DNA of 64,000 nucleotides from Fibrella arboris (GTDB lineage: Bacteria > Bacteroidota > Bacteroidia > Cytophagales > Spirosomataceae): positions 62,001 to 126,000 of the forward strand of contig NZ_JBGGWE010000013.1 of the NCBI RefSeq assembly GCF_041321095.1, in the 5' to 3' direction. The stretch's first letter is position 1. Every line of letters begins with the position of its first letter. The notes under the pieces are model-generated. The model was not told the origin of the DNA and searched no databases. It saw only the letters and a program-made list of their open reading frames with translations. Positions 26,846-35,964 of this stretch are shown in pieces. Position numbers and translations under genes: made by a program.

Positions 26846-27322
26846 TTAAGGCTGATATGGGCCACCTGTTTCGCCCCAGCCCCATTTCGGCATGGGCTCA
26901 CTTTCGGTAACCGGGTTTTCGTCAATCTGTGAATTAAGGACGGCCAGGCGGCTGCCCCATTCCAGATAACCCACCAGCGCCGAGCGGAACTCCGGGTCGT
27001 CGGGCAGGCCGACCTCATCGGCACTGTCGAGCAGGAGCGCTAACCAGCGTCGGCGCTGCGTTTCCGTCAGAAGCTTACCAACGTGGTGTGCAACCATGCT
27101 GGCATGACTGCCGCCATCGTTTTCGGTATAACGCCTGGGTCCGCCAAATACCTCACCAATGAAGTGGGCCACATGCTGGGCGTGTTCGGTCGACATGTGC
27201 AGAAACACCGGAGCCAGTAGCTCGTCCTGCGCCACTTTCGCGTAGAAGTGGGCCGTCAGTTGTTCCAGCCGGTCGTTTTCACCCGCCCAGGCGTAGAGAG
27301 TCGGAATGAGTTGTTCGTTCAT
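26846..27322 (-). CDS. Truncated hemoglobin (group II-like)
   Basis: From the ATG at 27322 the protein is 158 residues: MNEQLIPTLYAWAGENDRLEQLTAHFYAKVAQDELLAPVF. It shows the 2-on-2 globin pattern with TEHAQHVAHFIGEVFGGPRRYTENDGG and SHASMVAHHVGK, which would carry the proximal His, and RRWLALLLDSADEVGLPDD downstream. The C-terminus (PKWGWGETGGPY) is typical of this type. It binds heme and O2 or NO; the role is inferred as detoxification or redox sensing. The frame is open further to 27364, but the internal ATG fits the family start. Confidence 0.85.
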   Translation of the reverse strand: MNEQLIPTLYAWAGENDRLEQLTAHFYAKVAQDELLAPVFLHMSTEHAQHVAHFIGEVFGGPRRYTENDGGSHASMVAHHVGKLLTETQRRRWLALLLDSADEVGLPDDPEFRSALVGYLEWGSRLAVLNSQIDENPVTESEPMPKWGWGETGGPYQP

Positions 27323-27376
27323 TGGATTGACTGTTGTGGGGGGCTTCGCCGGATAATGACTCAAGATACATCAACC

Positions 27377-29884
27377 TTACCCAGCGGCAAAAAATACGCG
27401 CTTGACGCGCTCGCTGATGCCGGTCAGCACTTCGTAGGGGATGGTCTGCATCCGCTGCGACAAATCAGTGACAGGTACGTTGGGACCAAAGAGCTCGACT
27501 GAATCCCCTTCGTCGGCTGGCGCGTTCGTCACGTCGATCATGGTCATATCCATACAGACGCTGCCCACGGTAGGGCATAGTACGCCATTGACCCACACCT
27601 CACCCACCCCATTGCCAAGCCGACGATCATACCCATCGGCATAGCCAATGGCAAGGGTGGCGATTCGGGCATCATGGTCGAGCACGCCGCGCCGACTGTA
27701 GCCAACGGTCTCGCCCGCCTGTACAGTTTTGATCTGGCTGATGGTGGTTGTCAACGTACCTACCGGGCGCAGGAGCGATGGGTCTGTCTGGCTGCTTTCA
27801 ACCCCATACAGCCCAATGCCGAGCCGGACCATATCGAGTTTAAAATCAGGAAACCGGACAATGCCTGCTGAATTGAGCAGGTGGCGAACGGGCCTATACC
27901 CGATGCCTGCTTCCAGTACCGAAGTGGCCCGACTAAACGTATCGAACTGTTCCTGCGAGAACGCGTTGAATTTTGCTTCGTCAGCCCCCGCCAGATGGCT
28001 AAACACCGTGGCGATCTGTACGGCCGGATGCGCTTTCAGGTACGTTACCACCGACGGAATTTCAGCTTCCAGAAAGCCCAGTCGGTGCATACCCGTATCT
28101 ATTTTCAGATGGCAGGGAACCGGCCTACCAGCATCCCGGGGTAGTTGCCGTTCGAGAAAACTGCTCCACTCGTCGAGCAGACGATAACTGTACAGCTCTG
28201 GTTCCAGCCTGTTTTCCAGCAAGGTCTGGAACGTTTCGGGCGAGGGGTTCATCACCATAATGGGCAGCGTAATACCCTGCTGACGCAGAAAAACGCCCTC
28301 ATCGGCGTAGGCAACGGCCAGCCAGTCGACCCGGTGAAACTGTAACAGTCGGGCCACTTCGGCGCTGCCACTTCCGTAGGCAAAGGCTTTCACCATCACC
28401 ATAATCTTCGTATGGCTACCCACCCGCTGGCGGTACTGATTCAGGTTGTGCGTCAGGGCGTCGAGGTCGATGTGCAGCACCGTGCCATGCACTTTCTGCT
28501 GTAGCCGGTCAACGATACGCTCGAACCCGAATGCCCGTGCCCCTTTGATGAGCACAACGCTGTCCCGGAATCCGTTGCGGAGCTGTTGCGTGGGGTACGC
28601 GCTCAGAAACGTTGTTGTATCCGGGTAGAACAAACTGGTTGACCTGAATGCCGCTTTGTTCCGGCTGATGACCGGGCCAATGCCGATCACCTGCGATACG
28701 GTCTGTTCGGCCAGCAGTTGCCCGATGAATGTGTATAGCTCCGTTTCATCCTGACCCGATTGCAGTACGTCAGACAGAATCACGGTTTTGTGTGCCCGGT
28801 TGCTCTGCTGTTTCTGGAAATCGAGCGCCAGCCGCAACCCCGCCACGTCGTTGTTATACGAGTCATCGATCAGCACGCAGTTGTTGATGCCCTCTTTCAG
28901 CTCCAGCCGCATCGACACCGGTCGAAGCCGAGCCACACGCCGGTTCAGGTCACCCTCGTCGGTCATGCCCAGTGTCAGCATCGTGATGAGGCAATGCGTC
29001 AGGTTTTCAACGGAAGCCGGATCGGTGAAGGGCGTGCGGACCATCCAGCTACCGGCCCCGTCGGCCGTGGTACAGGCAAGCTGGTCGCCCTGGATCGCTA
29101 GCCGGTATGTGGCTCCCTCCCGCCCTTCCCGCGACCAGCTAACCAGTCGGCAACCAGGATTGACCGCCTTGATCAGCATACCTATCTCGTCGGCCACCTC
29201 GTCCTGATCGAGCGAATAAATCAACGTTTCAGCCCCGGTGAACAGCCGCAGTTTTTCGGCTATTTTCTGCTTTCGGGTTTTGAATCCTTCATCATGAGCC
29301 GTACCGATGTTGGTAAAAATACCAATCGTGGGTTTGATGATGGCTTCCAGCGCGGCCATCTCGTGAAGCCGGGAAATACCGGCTTCAAAGATGGCCAGCG
29401 TGTGGGTATCGTTCAGCTGCCGTACCGACAGCGGTACACCGATCTGTGAATTATAGCTCTTCGGGCTGCGGGCCACCACGTACCCGGCCGTTGCCGGTGA
29501 GGTTCCGCCAGCCGAACCGGCCAGCAGTTGGGCCAGCCATTCTTTCACCATCGTTTTCCCGTTGCTCCCCGTAATGCCAATGACCGGAATCGAAAAGGAT
29601 GCCCGGTGCGCGGCCGCCTGCGCCTGCATGAACGCCACCGTACTCGGTACGTTAATAAACTCAGCGTCCGGAAAGTTGGCCTGATCAGGGAGTGGTTGCT
29701 CGATCACAAACTGCCGGACACCCTGCCGGTACAGTTCGTCAACGTAGTCGTGTCCGTTGTGGTGATCGCCCTTAATGGCAAAAAAAACACTTTGCCCAGG
29801 TACCATTACCTGGCGCGAATCGGTAAGCCAGAAAGGCAGGAGAAAAGAAGCAGAGGCCGTAAAGGGAGGAAGGAGCGTTACCAT
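27377..29884 (-). CDS. Bifunctional MurF ligase/alanine racemase
   Basis: This Bacteroidota fusion makes D-Ala and adds D-Ala-D-Ala to the UDP-MurNAc tripeptide. Residues 1-460 are MurF: LTDSRQVMVPGQSVFFAIKG at the N-terminus, ATP loop GITGSNGKT (103-111), IFEAGIS and DDSYNNDVAGLRLAL. Residues about 465-835 are alanine racemase: LHIDLDALTHNL, PLP lysine in MVKAFAYGSG, RHLLNSAGI, MVRLGIGLYG and GSVCMDMTMIDV. Both halves look active. The first 16-18 residues (VTLLPPFTASASFLLPF) are not conserved and are encoded by one arm of a palindrome that reaches into the CorA 3' region. The start at 29884 is therefore less certain than the rest. Confidence 0.93.
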   Translation of the reverse strand: MVTLLPPFTASASFLLPFWLTDSRQVMVPGQSVFFAIKGDHHNGHDYVDELYRQGVRQFVIEQPLPDQANFPDAEFINVPSTVAFMQAQAAAHRASFSIPVIGITGSNGKTMVKEWLAQLLAGSAGGTSPATAGYVVARSPKSYNSQIGVPLSVRQLNDTHTLAIFEAGISRLHEMAALEAIIKPTIGIFTNIGTAHDEGFKTRKQKIAEKLRLFTGAETLIYSLDQDEVADEIGMLIKAVNPGCRLVSWSREGREGATYRLAIQGDQLACTTADGAGSWMVRTPFTDPASVENLTHCLITMLTLGMTDEGDLNRRVARLRPVSMRLELKEGINNCVLIDDSYNNDVAGLRLALDFQKQQSNRAHKTVILSDVLQSGQDETELYTFIGQLLAEQTVSQVIGIGPVISRNKAAFRSTSLFYPDTTTFLSAYPTQQLRNGFRDSVVLIKGARAFGFERIVDRLQQKVHGTVLHIDLDALTHNLNQYRQRVGSHTKIMVMVKAFAYGSGSAEVARLLQFHRVDWLAVAYADEGVFLRQQGITLPIMVMNPSPETFQTLLENRLEPELYSYRLLDEWSSFLERQLPRDAGRPVPCHLKIDTGMHRLGFLEAEIPSVVTYLKAHPAVQIATVFSHLAGADEAKFNAFSQEQFDTFSRATSVLEAGIGYRPVRHLLNSAGIVRFPDFKLDMVRLGIGLYGVESSQTDPSLLRPVGTLTTTISQIKTVQAGETVGYSRRGVLDHDARIATLAIGYADGYDRRLGNGVGEVWVNGVLCPTVGSVCMDMTMIDVTNAPADEGDSVELFGPNVPVTDLSQRMQTIPYEVLTGISERVKRVFFAAG

Positions 29885-29950
29885 GCGACAAAGGTAAACC
29901 AGCGCCTTCTTTCTCCCCTCCTCCCTTTAGGGCCTCTCTTCCTTTTCTCC
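29839..29950. repeat. Long imperfect palindrome covering the murF-alr start codon
   Basis: Arm 1 (29839-29877, purine-rich) and arm 2 (29903-29950) pair imperfectly over about 38 bp; the core GAGGCC.TAAAGGGAGGA is shared. It begins right after the CorA stop (29951) and ends inside codons 3-16 of murF-alr. It could act as the CorA terminator, but it also covers the ribosome-binding region of the next gene. Confidence 0.75.
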
Positions 29951-31045
29951 CTACATCCACCCCCGGCGTTTGAAGTAGACGATCATGCCCATCGCCACCA
30001 CAGCCATAACGCCAAGCACCACAAAATAACCGTAATGCCAGTGCAGTTCAGGCATATTGTCGAAGTTCATGCCGTAGATGCCCACGATAAAGGTCAGAGG
30101 CATGAAAATCGCGGAAAGAATCGTCAATGTTTTCATGACCGCATTCATCCGGTTACTGTTGGTGGACAGATACACGTCGAGCAGGCCGGGAACAAGTTCG
30201 CGGTATGAATCAAGCGTTTCTACCACCTCATTGACGTGGTCGGCCAGGTCGCGCAGGAAGGGCATCGTTGCCGGATGAATCAATGACGATTCTTCGCGCA
30301 GCAGCACTCCCAGGATATCGCGAAGGGGCTGCACATAGCGGCGCATCAGGGTCATTTCCCGCTTCAGGGCATATAGCCGCGCCAGGGTGTCGCGCCCGGC
30401 CACGTCCCGAATGATCCGGTCTTCTACGTCGTCGAGCTTCTCGGCAATGCCTTCCATGACCACATAATAATGGTCGACAATCACGTCCATGGTTGCGTAG
30501 AGCAGGTAATCCGCTCCGTTCCGGCGCGTTTTTCCCGACGACAGTTTGATGCGTTCGAGAACGGGCGTAAAGATGTCTTTCGTTCGTTCTTCCTGAAACG
30601 AGAGCAGAAAATTTGTTCCCAGCACCAGACCCACATGCTCGGCATCAATCTCCTGGCTGCGGCTGTTGTGGTGCAGCATTTTCAGTGTAATAAACACAAC
30701 CGCCGAACTGGCTCTCGAATCGTCGTACAGGTCGATCTTAGGCTTCTGCTCGGTGTTCATCACGTCTTCAAGCAGCAGCGGGTGCAGCCGAAACTGGGCA
30801 CCCAGCGCCCCAACGACCGACGCTTCGTGAATGCCGTCGACATCGAGCCAGAGCACATACGGCGTTCCGCCCGCGGGCAACTTACAGGCACTCAACCGCC
30901 CCGACTCATCGATGTGGTAGTCTTCCTCGTTGTACTCGACCCGCTTGATCTTGGTCGCGTGCTTTATTTCCTGACCTACGTAGGTCAACGTACCCGGCGA
31001 CGTACCCACCGGTTTCTTCGATACTTTGTAGCGACGTCGTGCCAA
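29951..31045 (-). CDS. corA: CorA family magnesium/cobalt transporter
   Basis: This inner membrane channel imports Mg2+ (or Co2+/Ni2+). The 364-residue protein has a large cytoplasmic N-terminal domain (VLWLDVDGIHEASVV, then the long helices with RLYALKREMTLMRRYVQPLRDIL), TM1 (TILSAIFMPLTFIVGIYGMNF) carrying the diagnostic GMN motif, and TM2 (YFVVLGVMAVVAMGMIVYF) followed by a basic tail. The length is normal. It is upstream of murF-alr on the same strand with a palindrome between, so co-transcription is uncertain. Confidence 0.95.
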   Translation of the reverse strand: MARRRYKVSKKPVGTSPGTLTYVGQEIKHATKIKRVEYNEEDYHIDESGRLSACKLPAGGTPYVLWLDVDGIHEASVVGALGAQFRLHPLLLEDVMNTEQKPKIDLYDDSRASSAVVFITLKMLHHNSRSQEIDAEHVGLVLGTNFLLSFQEERTKDIFTPVLERIKLSSGKTRRNGADYLLYATMDVIVDHYYVVMEGIAEKLDDVEDRIIRDVAGRDTLARLYALKREMTLMRRYVQPLRDILGVLLREESSLIHPATMPFLRDLADHVNEVVETLDSYRELVPGLLDVYLSTNSNRMNAVMKTLTILSAIFMPLTFIVGIYGMNFDNMPELHWHYGYFVVLGVMAVVAMGMIVYFKRRGWM

Positions 31046-31109
31046 TGTTATACTGCTTAAACCTTAGTACTCCAATTACGTCAAAGTGCAAATATCGCTT
31101 TTAATCGCT

Positions 31110-31140
31110 GCGTGTCATTAAGTGGTCATTAATGACACGC
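31110..31140. repeat. 12-bp hairpin sharing a 16-mer with the element at 10709
   Basis: Arms 31110-31121 and 31129-31140 are exact complements around a 7-base loop. GTCATTAAGTGGTCAT (31114-31129) is identical to 10709-10724, 20 kb away, again between genes. Here it lies between two divergently transcribed genes, so a terminator role is unlikely. Confidence 0.75.
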
Positions 31141-31171
31141 AACCACTGCCCATTCCCAAATCCGTTATGTC

Positions 31172-32365
31172 ATGAAATCGTACCTGCTTCCGCTGTTACT
31201 TAGTGCTAACGTTGTCTTTCTCTCGTGCAGCAGTGGTAAAACGGCCTATCGTCGCGGCGATTATGCCGAAGCCGTACAAAAAGCCAGTCGTCGCCTGAGC
31301 CAGAAACCCGGTCTTGGCCGACGGGGGCATGCGCTGGCGGCGCAGGTTATTCAGCAGGCTTTCGTTGACGGCTACGAACAGCACCAGGCAACGATTCGCA
31401 GGCTGACCGCCCAGACCAGTAAGCCCTTTCGGTGGGAAGCCGTTTTTGCTGAATACAACATACTCCAGCAACTGACGGCCGATGCCCGGCAGGCGGCAGG
31501 CGGTTCCAGCTGGCTGGCAACGTACCCAGCCGATTACAGCCAGCGCCTGGACGAATCGCGGGGGCTGGCGGCTGAAGAACGGTACGCGCTGGCCGAATCG
31601 GCCTACGTGTATCGGGAGAGCAACCGGCAGGCGGCACGCGATGCCTACGAGCAGTACCAGAAAGCCATGTCGTGGGTACCCAGTTACCGGCAGGCCGCCC
31701 AAAAATCGCTGGAATCGTTCCCCTATGCCGTTCTCCGCGTCTTGATTGAGCCGCCCGTGTTGACCCCGGAACTCGACCCATCTGAAACGACCGATCTGGG
31801 CCATGCCATTTTTTCCAGTTTACAGGGCGACAATCACCCATCGCCCTACGTACATCTGCTCGACCCCAATCAGGTCGACGTGGGCGTCGATGGTGCGTAC
31901 AGGCTCTATGATGGGTTTCCGGTCGATGAAGCCGTGCAGGTGGCCGTGAGTGATTACCGGCCCTACGACAGTCATTTCACCACCACATCGACCACCGTAG
32001 AGAGCAACCAGCTATATAAAGTAGGCACGAAGCGGATCAACGACTCCACGGTTGTCGATGTGATGGAGAAGGTAAAAGGAACGCTCACCCTGCACACACA
32101 CATCGTAGAAGCCCGGATGGACGTCAATCTGCGGGCAATCGACACCAAAACGGGTGCGGTAGTCTGGACGGGTTCCGATCAGTCATCTACTGACTGGAAA
32201 ACGCAATGGGAAACCTTTTCGGGCGACGACCGCGCCCTGAACGGACACACGCTGCTGAAGGCCACCGGAACGCCCCCATCACGGCGGAGTCTACTGTCGA
32301 GCCTGAGCAGCAGCATGGGTAGCTCTATCGTAGGTACGTTGCGCCGGCGGTATAAAAAGCGGTAA
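31172..32365 (+). CDS. Hypothetical lipoprotein with TPR-like N-terminal half
   Basis: The 397-residue protein has a lipoprotein signal (VVFLSC, Cys at residue 19). Residues 25-180 are helical and repeat-like: YRRGDYAEAVQKASRRLSQ, later RQAARDAYEQYQKAMSWVPSYRQA, resembling TPR units. The C-terminal half is beta-rich (AYRLYDGFPVDEAVQVAVSDY, LHTHIVEARMDVNLRAIDTKTGAVVW) and could be a domain of unknown function. It is probably anchored to the outer membrane, perhaps handling surface components. I do not recognise a named family. It starts 126 bp after the divergent CorA start and is not clearly linked to the sugar locus. Confidence 0.7.
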   Translation: MKSYLLPLLLSANVVFLSCSSGKTAYRRGDYAEAVQKASRRLSQKPGLGRRGHALAAQVIQQAFVDGYEQHQATIRRLTAQTSKPFRWEAVFAEYNILQQLTADARQAAGGSSWLATYPADYSQRLDESRGLAAEERYALAESAYVYRESNRQAARDAYEQYQKAMSWVPSYRQAAQKSLESFPYAVLRVLIEPPVLTPELDPSETTDLGHAIFSSLQGDNHPSPYVHLLDPNQVDVGVDGAYRLYDGFPVDEAVQVAVSDYRPYDSHFTTTSTTVESNQLYKVGTKRINDSTVVDVMEKVKGTLTLHTHIVEARMDVNLRAIDTKTGAVVWTGSDQSSTDWKTQWETFSGDDRALNGHTLLKATGTPPSRRSLLSSLSSSMGSSIVGTLRRRYKKR

Positions 32366-32525
32366 ACCAGGCATCCGTGGTACTTACCGTGTCGGTCTAC
32401 ACACAAAGTCAGTCGGCTTGGTGCAAAGCCTGTTTCCCGCAGCAACGAATTCTACGTTGGTGCAGGTAGGTTCAGGAAGGTAGATACAGTTGTTGCGGCC
32501 ACTTTTGTCGTGATTACCTACTTCC

Positions 32526-34433
32526 ATGAAAAACGTACTTCTTGCCTTAGCCCTGCTGCCTTGCTGGGTACAGGCGCAACCCCTTCCCTGGTCGCAGCGA
32601 ATGACCGCCACCATCATGGCAACGTACCCGGATTCGATGGTGGCCAAAGGTGGTCGGATGGCGCACTGGGATTACGAGATGGGCCTGATGCTGCACGCCG
32701 TTGAAGCCGTTTGGACCCGTACCGGCAATGCGCGCTATTATACATACATGCTGAAAAGTATGGACCAGATGGTGAACGATGACGGCTCGATCAAGAATTA
32801 CGAGGCCAGTAAATTCAACATCGATTTCATTGCCCCCGGCCGGTCGCTGCTGTTGCTGTCGCAGCTCTCGCTACCCAAAAAAGAAAAATACCGTACAGCG
32901 GCAGACCTGCTTCGGCAGCAACTGGCCGATCAGCCGCGCACGAAAGAGGGTGGTTTCTGGCACAAGCAGACATACCCAAACCAGATGTGGCTCGACGGGC
33001 TGTACATGGCCGAACCCTTCTACGCCGAATACACCCAGTTGTATGACCCCACGGGAAAAGGTTTCGATGATATCATCGACCAGTTTGTGTGGATGGAAAA
33101 ACACGCCCGCGACGAGAAAACCGGTTTACTCTACCACGCCTGGGACGAAAGCCGCGAGCAAAAATGGGCTAACCCCAAAACCGGCACTTCACCCAATTTC
33201 TGGAGCCGGGCATTGGGCTGGTACGGCATGGCACTGGTCGACGTGCTGGATTACGTCCCTGCCTCGCATCCACGCCGGGGCGAACTGCTTATGATCCTGC
33301 AACGGTTCATGCCCGCCGTTTTGACATTCCAGGACCCGGCATCGGGCTGCTGGTATCAGGTAACTGACCGACTTGGCGATAAGGGAAACTACCTCGAAGC
33401 ATCGGGCACGAGCATGTTTGTCTACACCCTGGCGAAGGGCGTGCGGATGGGTTACCTGCCCGCATCGATGATGGCTGCCGCCCAAAAAGGCTATGACGGT
33501 ATGCTCAAAAACTTCATCTCGACGGATGCCAACGGGCTGATCCACCTCGAAAAGACGGTATCGGTCGGCGGACTGGGCGGCAACCCCTACCGCGATGGCA
33601 GCTACGCCTACTACCTGAGCGAAAAGCTCCGGCAGGATGACCTGAAAGGCGTTGGCCCGTTTGTGCTGGCCAGTCTGGAAATGGAAGGTGCCAACGAACG
33701 AGCCAGCCTGAAACCGCGCACGGTAGCCGTAGACACCTATTTCAACCACGAATTCCGCAAGGGAGCCGATGGGCGGCAGGAACCCTTTCATTATACCTGG
33801 GACGATCGGCAGCACTCGGGTTTCTGGCTGTGGGGTAACACCTTCCGCGATCTGGGCGCAAAAACGGTCTCCGTTTCAGGGGCGCCAACGGCCGCCTCGC
33901 TCAAAAAGGTAGCTATCTACATCCTCGTTGACCCGGACACGCCGAAGGAAACGGCGAAACCGAACTACATCAGCGCCGCCGACAGTAAAGCGATTGGTGA
34001 CTGGGTGAAAGCGGGCGGCGTGCTGGTCTTGATGGCCAACGACACCTCGAACTGTGAGCATCAGCACCTGAACCAACTGGCGGCTCAGTTCGGGATGCAG
34101 TTTCTCCCGAAAAACATCAACATGGTGAAGGGTGATCAGTTTGAGCAGGGCCGCGTTGACATACCGGCGGGTAGTGTCATTTTCCCGAATACGAGAGCTA
34201 CGTACATCAAAGAACTAGCGCCCATTGCGGTGAAAGCACCCGCCAAAGCCGTCGTCAGTAAAGCGGGCGACATCATCATGGCGACTGCCAAAATCGGCAA
34301 AGGTACCGTGTTTGCCGTGGGTGACCCCTGGCTCTATACCGAGTACGTCGATGGGCGAAAGATCCCGGCCACCTTCGAGAACTTCAACGCGGGCAAAGAT
34401 CTGGCCACCTGGTTACTGAAGCAGGCGCGGTAA
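32526..34433 (+). CDS. GH105 unsaturated rhamnogalacturonyl hydrolase with a C-terminal amidotransferase-like domain
   Basis: The N-terminal 370 residues are GH88/GH105-like: WSQRMTATIMATYPDSM, the catalytic Asp in MWLDGLYMAEPFYAEY, LGWYGMALVDVLDYVP and GSYAYYLSEKLR. This enzyme removes unsaturated galacturonic acid from rhamnogalacturonan oligosaccharides. Residues about 390-635 form a second domain (VAIYILVDPDTPKE, AIGDWVKAGGVLVLMANDTS, AKIGKGTVFAVGDPWLYTEYVDGR) resembling glutamine-amidotransferase-like or DUF4350 folds, probably a non-catalytic binding or structural part. A signal peptide ends at VQAQ, so it is exported. It opens the pectin locus. Confidence 0.87.
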   Translation: MKNVLLALALLPCWVQAQPLPWSQRMTATIMATYPDSMVAKGGRMAHWDYEMGLMLHAVEAVWTRTGNARYYTYMLKSMDQMVNDDGSIKNYEASKFNIDFIAPGRSLLLLSQLSLPKKEKYRTAADLLRQQLADQPRTKEGGFWHKQTYPNQMWLDGLYMAEPFYAEYTQLYDPTGKGFDDIIDQFVWMEKHARDEKTGLLYHAWDESREQKWANPKTGTSPNFWSRALGWYGMALVDVLDYVPASHPRRGELLMILQRFMPAVLTFQDPASGCWYQVTDRLGDKGNYLEASGTSMFVYTLAKGVRMGYLPASMMAAAQKGYDGMLKNFISTDANGLIHLEKTVSVGGLGGNPYRDGSYAYYLSEKLRQDDLKGVGPFVLASLEMEGANERASLKPRTVAVDTYFNHEFRKGADGRQEPFHYTWDDRQHSGFWLWGNTFRDLGAKTVSVSGAPTAASLKKVAIYILVDPDTPKETAKPNYISAADSKAIGDWVKAGGVLVLMANDTSNCEHQHLNQLAAQFGMQFLPKNINMVKGDQFEQGRVDIPAGSVIFPNTRATYIKELAPIAVKAPAKAVVSKAGDIIMATAKIGKGTVFAVGDPWLYTEYVDGRKIPATFENFNAGKDLATWLLKQAR

Positions 34434-34820
34434 TTAAGTAGTTGGCTTCGCGCTGTGTCGCTAATCAATTCATTGGAAAAGCACTCCTTACTCCCCCAAC
34501 TCAACACGTACTGACAAGGGGGCAATTCGCGAAAAAGATGATTATCAAAGATGTGTCGGATCCCGTTCAATAACTGGCAACGTTCCCGGAAACGATTGCG
34601 TGAATAAAACGGATTAAACACATCTGTATATAAAATTGGCAACGTAACCTTACATCGCCAATGTGTTGATTGCCAGGAATCAACACTGCCTCTTCATCAG
34701 AAATAGATTCGTCTTGTCCAGTCCATGCTCCGTCTGTCCGACGCAGGAGCCAGGTACGTTACTTACGCCGCATCCGTCATACATACGCCTATTTTTTGCA
34801 CCTGTTTCTCCCAAATGCTC
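34434..34820. other. Intergenic region before fbp with a short hairpin
   Basis: These 387 bp hold an exact hairpin at 34663-34686 (GTGTTGATT arms, 6-base loop) and the word GCTTCGCGCTGT near 34446, which also occurs in the hairpins at 35881 and 43127. No TAnnTTTG promoter was clear. The fbp leader is unusually long, so regulation at the RNA level is possible but not shown. Confidence 0.5.
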
Positions 34821-35837
34821 ATGAACGTTAGCCAACTCGAAATCGCATCCTCGCACCCCCTGGCACTCCCCGTTGGTGTCACCCTCGATCGGTACATCAT
34901 GCACCGGCAAACGGCCTTTCCGTATGCGACCGGTGATCTCTCGCAGTTACTCCGCGACATTGCGCTGGCCGGGAAAATCATTCACCGGGAAGTGAACCGG
35001 GCGGGCCTGATCGACCTGACGGGCGGCATGGGTGTTCAGAATGTGCAGGGCGAAAGTCAGCAGAAGCTGGACATGATTGCGAACATCCGCTTTTGCCGGG
35101 CCCTGAAAAATGGCGGCGAAGCCTGCGCCATCATTTCGGAAGAAGACGAAGACATCATTTTCACGGGCAACAACCAGGGAAAATACGTTGTGGCCATCGA
35201 CCCGCTCGATGGCTCGTCGAATATCGATGTGAACGTCTCGATCGGGACGATCTTTTCGATATACCGGCGCATTACCCCGGTGGGCAGCGAACCAACCATG
35301 GCCGATTTTTTGCAGGGCGGCCGTAAACAGGTAGCCGCCGGGTATATTCTCTACGGCTCATCGACGATCATGGTCTACACCACCGGCCACAGCGCCAACG
35401 GGTTCACCTATGATGCGTCGCTTGGTGAGTTCATCCTGTCGCACCCCGACATTCACAGCCCCGCCGACGGGCAGATTTATTCCTGCAACGACGGCAACCT
35501 CGACAGCTACGAAGACGGCGTTCGGAACTACCTGACCGCCTGCCGGAAAAAACAATTTACAGCCCGTTATATCGGTTCGCTGGTAGGTGATTTCCATCGC
35601 AACCTGCTCAAGGGCGGCATCTATATGTACCCGCCAACCCGTAAGAACCGCGACGGTAAACTACGGCTCCTGTACGAAGCGTTCCCATTGGCATTTCTGG
35701 CCGAAAAAGCAGGCTGCCTGGCCTCAACGGGGCATCAGTCGGTACTCGATGTAAGGCCAGCCAGCCTGCATCAGCGCGTGCCACTCTACATCGGTTCGCC
35801 CGTTATGGTCGAGAACCTGATCGGTATGCTGGGGTAG
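34821..35837 (+). CDS. fbp: Class I fructose-1,6-bisphosphatase
   Basis: The enzyme hydrolyses fructose-1,6-bisphosphate in gluconeogenesis. Motifs include QSQQKLDMIANIRF-like sequence, ISEEDEDIIFTGNNQG (metal-binding Glu), AIDPLDGSSNIDVNVSIGTIFSIYRR (class I signature) and the C-terminal GKLRLLYEAFPLAFLAEKAGC. I start at the ATG at 34821 (MNVSQLEIAS), giving 338 residues; an ATG at 34815 is two codons earlier. A role for the host of this locus is plausible, since pectin sugars feed triose and need gluconeogenesis, but fbp may simply be a neighbour. Confidence 0.95.
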   Translation: MNVSQLEIASSHPLALPVGVTLDRYIMHRQTAFPYATGDLSQLLRDIALAGKIIHREVNRAGLIDLTGGMGVQNVQGESQQKLDMIANIRFCRALKNGGEACAIISEEDEDIIFTGNNQGKYVVAIDPLDGSSNIDVNVSIGTIFSIYRRITPVGSEPTMADFLQGGRKQVAAGYILYGSSTIMVYTTGHSANGFTYDASLGEFILSHPDIHSPADGQIYSCNDGNLDSYEDGVRNYLTACRKKQFTARYIGSLVGDFHRNLLKGGIYMYPPTRKNRDGKLRLLYEAFPLAFLAEKAGCLASTGHQSVLDVRPASLHQRVPLYIGSPVMVENLIGMLG

Positions 35838-35880
35838 CGATTGCTTTATAGTTTATGCTGGTGCATTGCTTTCGCGGATT

Positions 35881-35917
35881 GCTTCGCGCTGTGTGTGGCT
35901 GACGCACAGCGCGAAGC
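35881..35917 (+). terminator. 13-bp hairpin after fbp
   Basis: Arms GCTTCGCGCTGTG (35881-35893) and CACAGCGCGAAGC (35905-35917) are exact complements around an 11-base loop that includes TGGCTGACG. There is no long U-tract. The arm word recurs in other intergenic regions (34446, 43127). Confidence 0.65.
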
Positions 35918-35964
35918 GTACAATAACACTACTCCCACTTACCCCTTCCGCCTACCCTCCTTTC

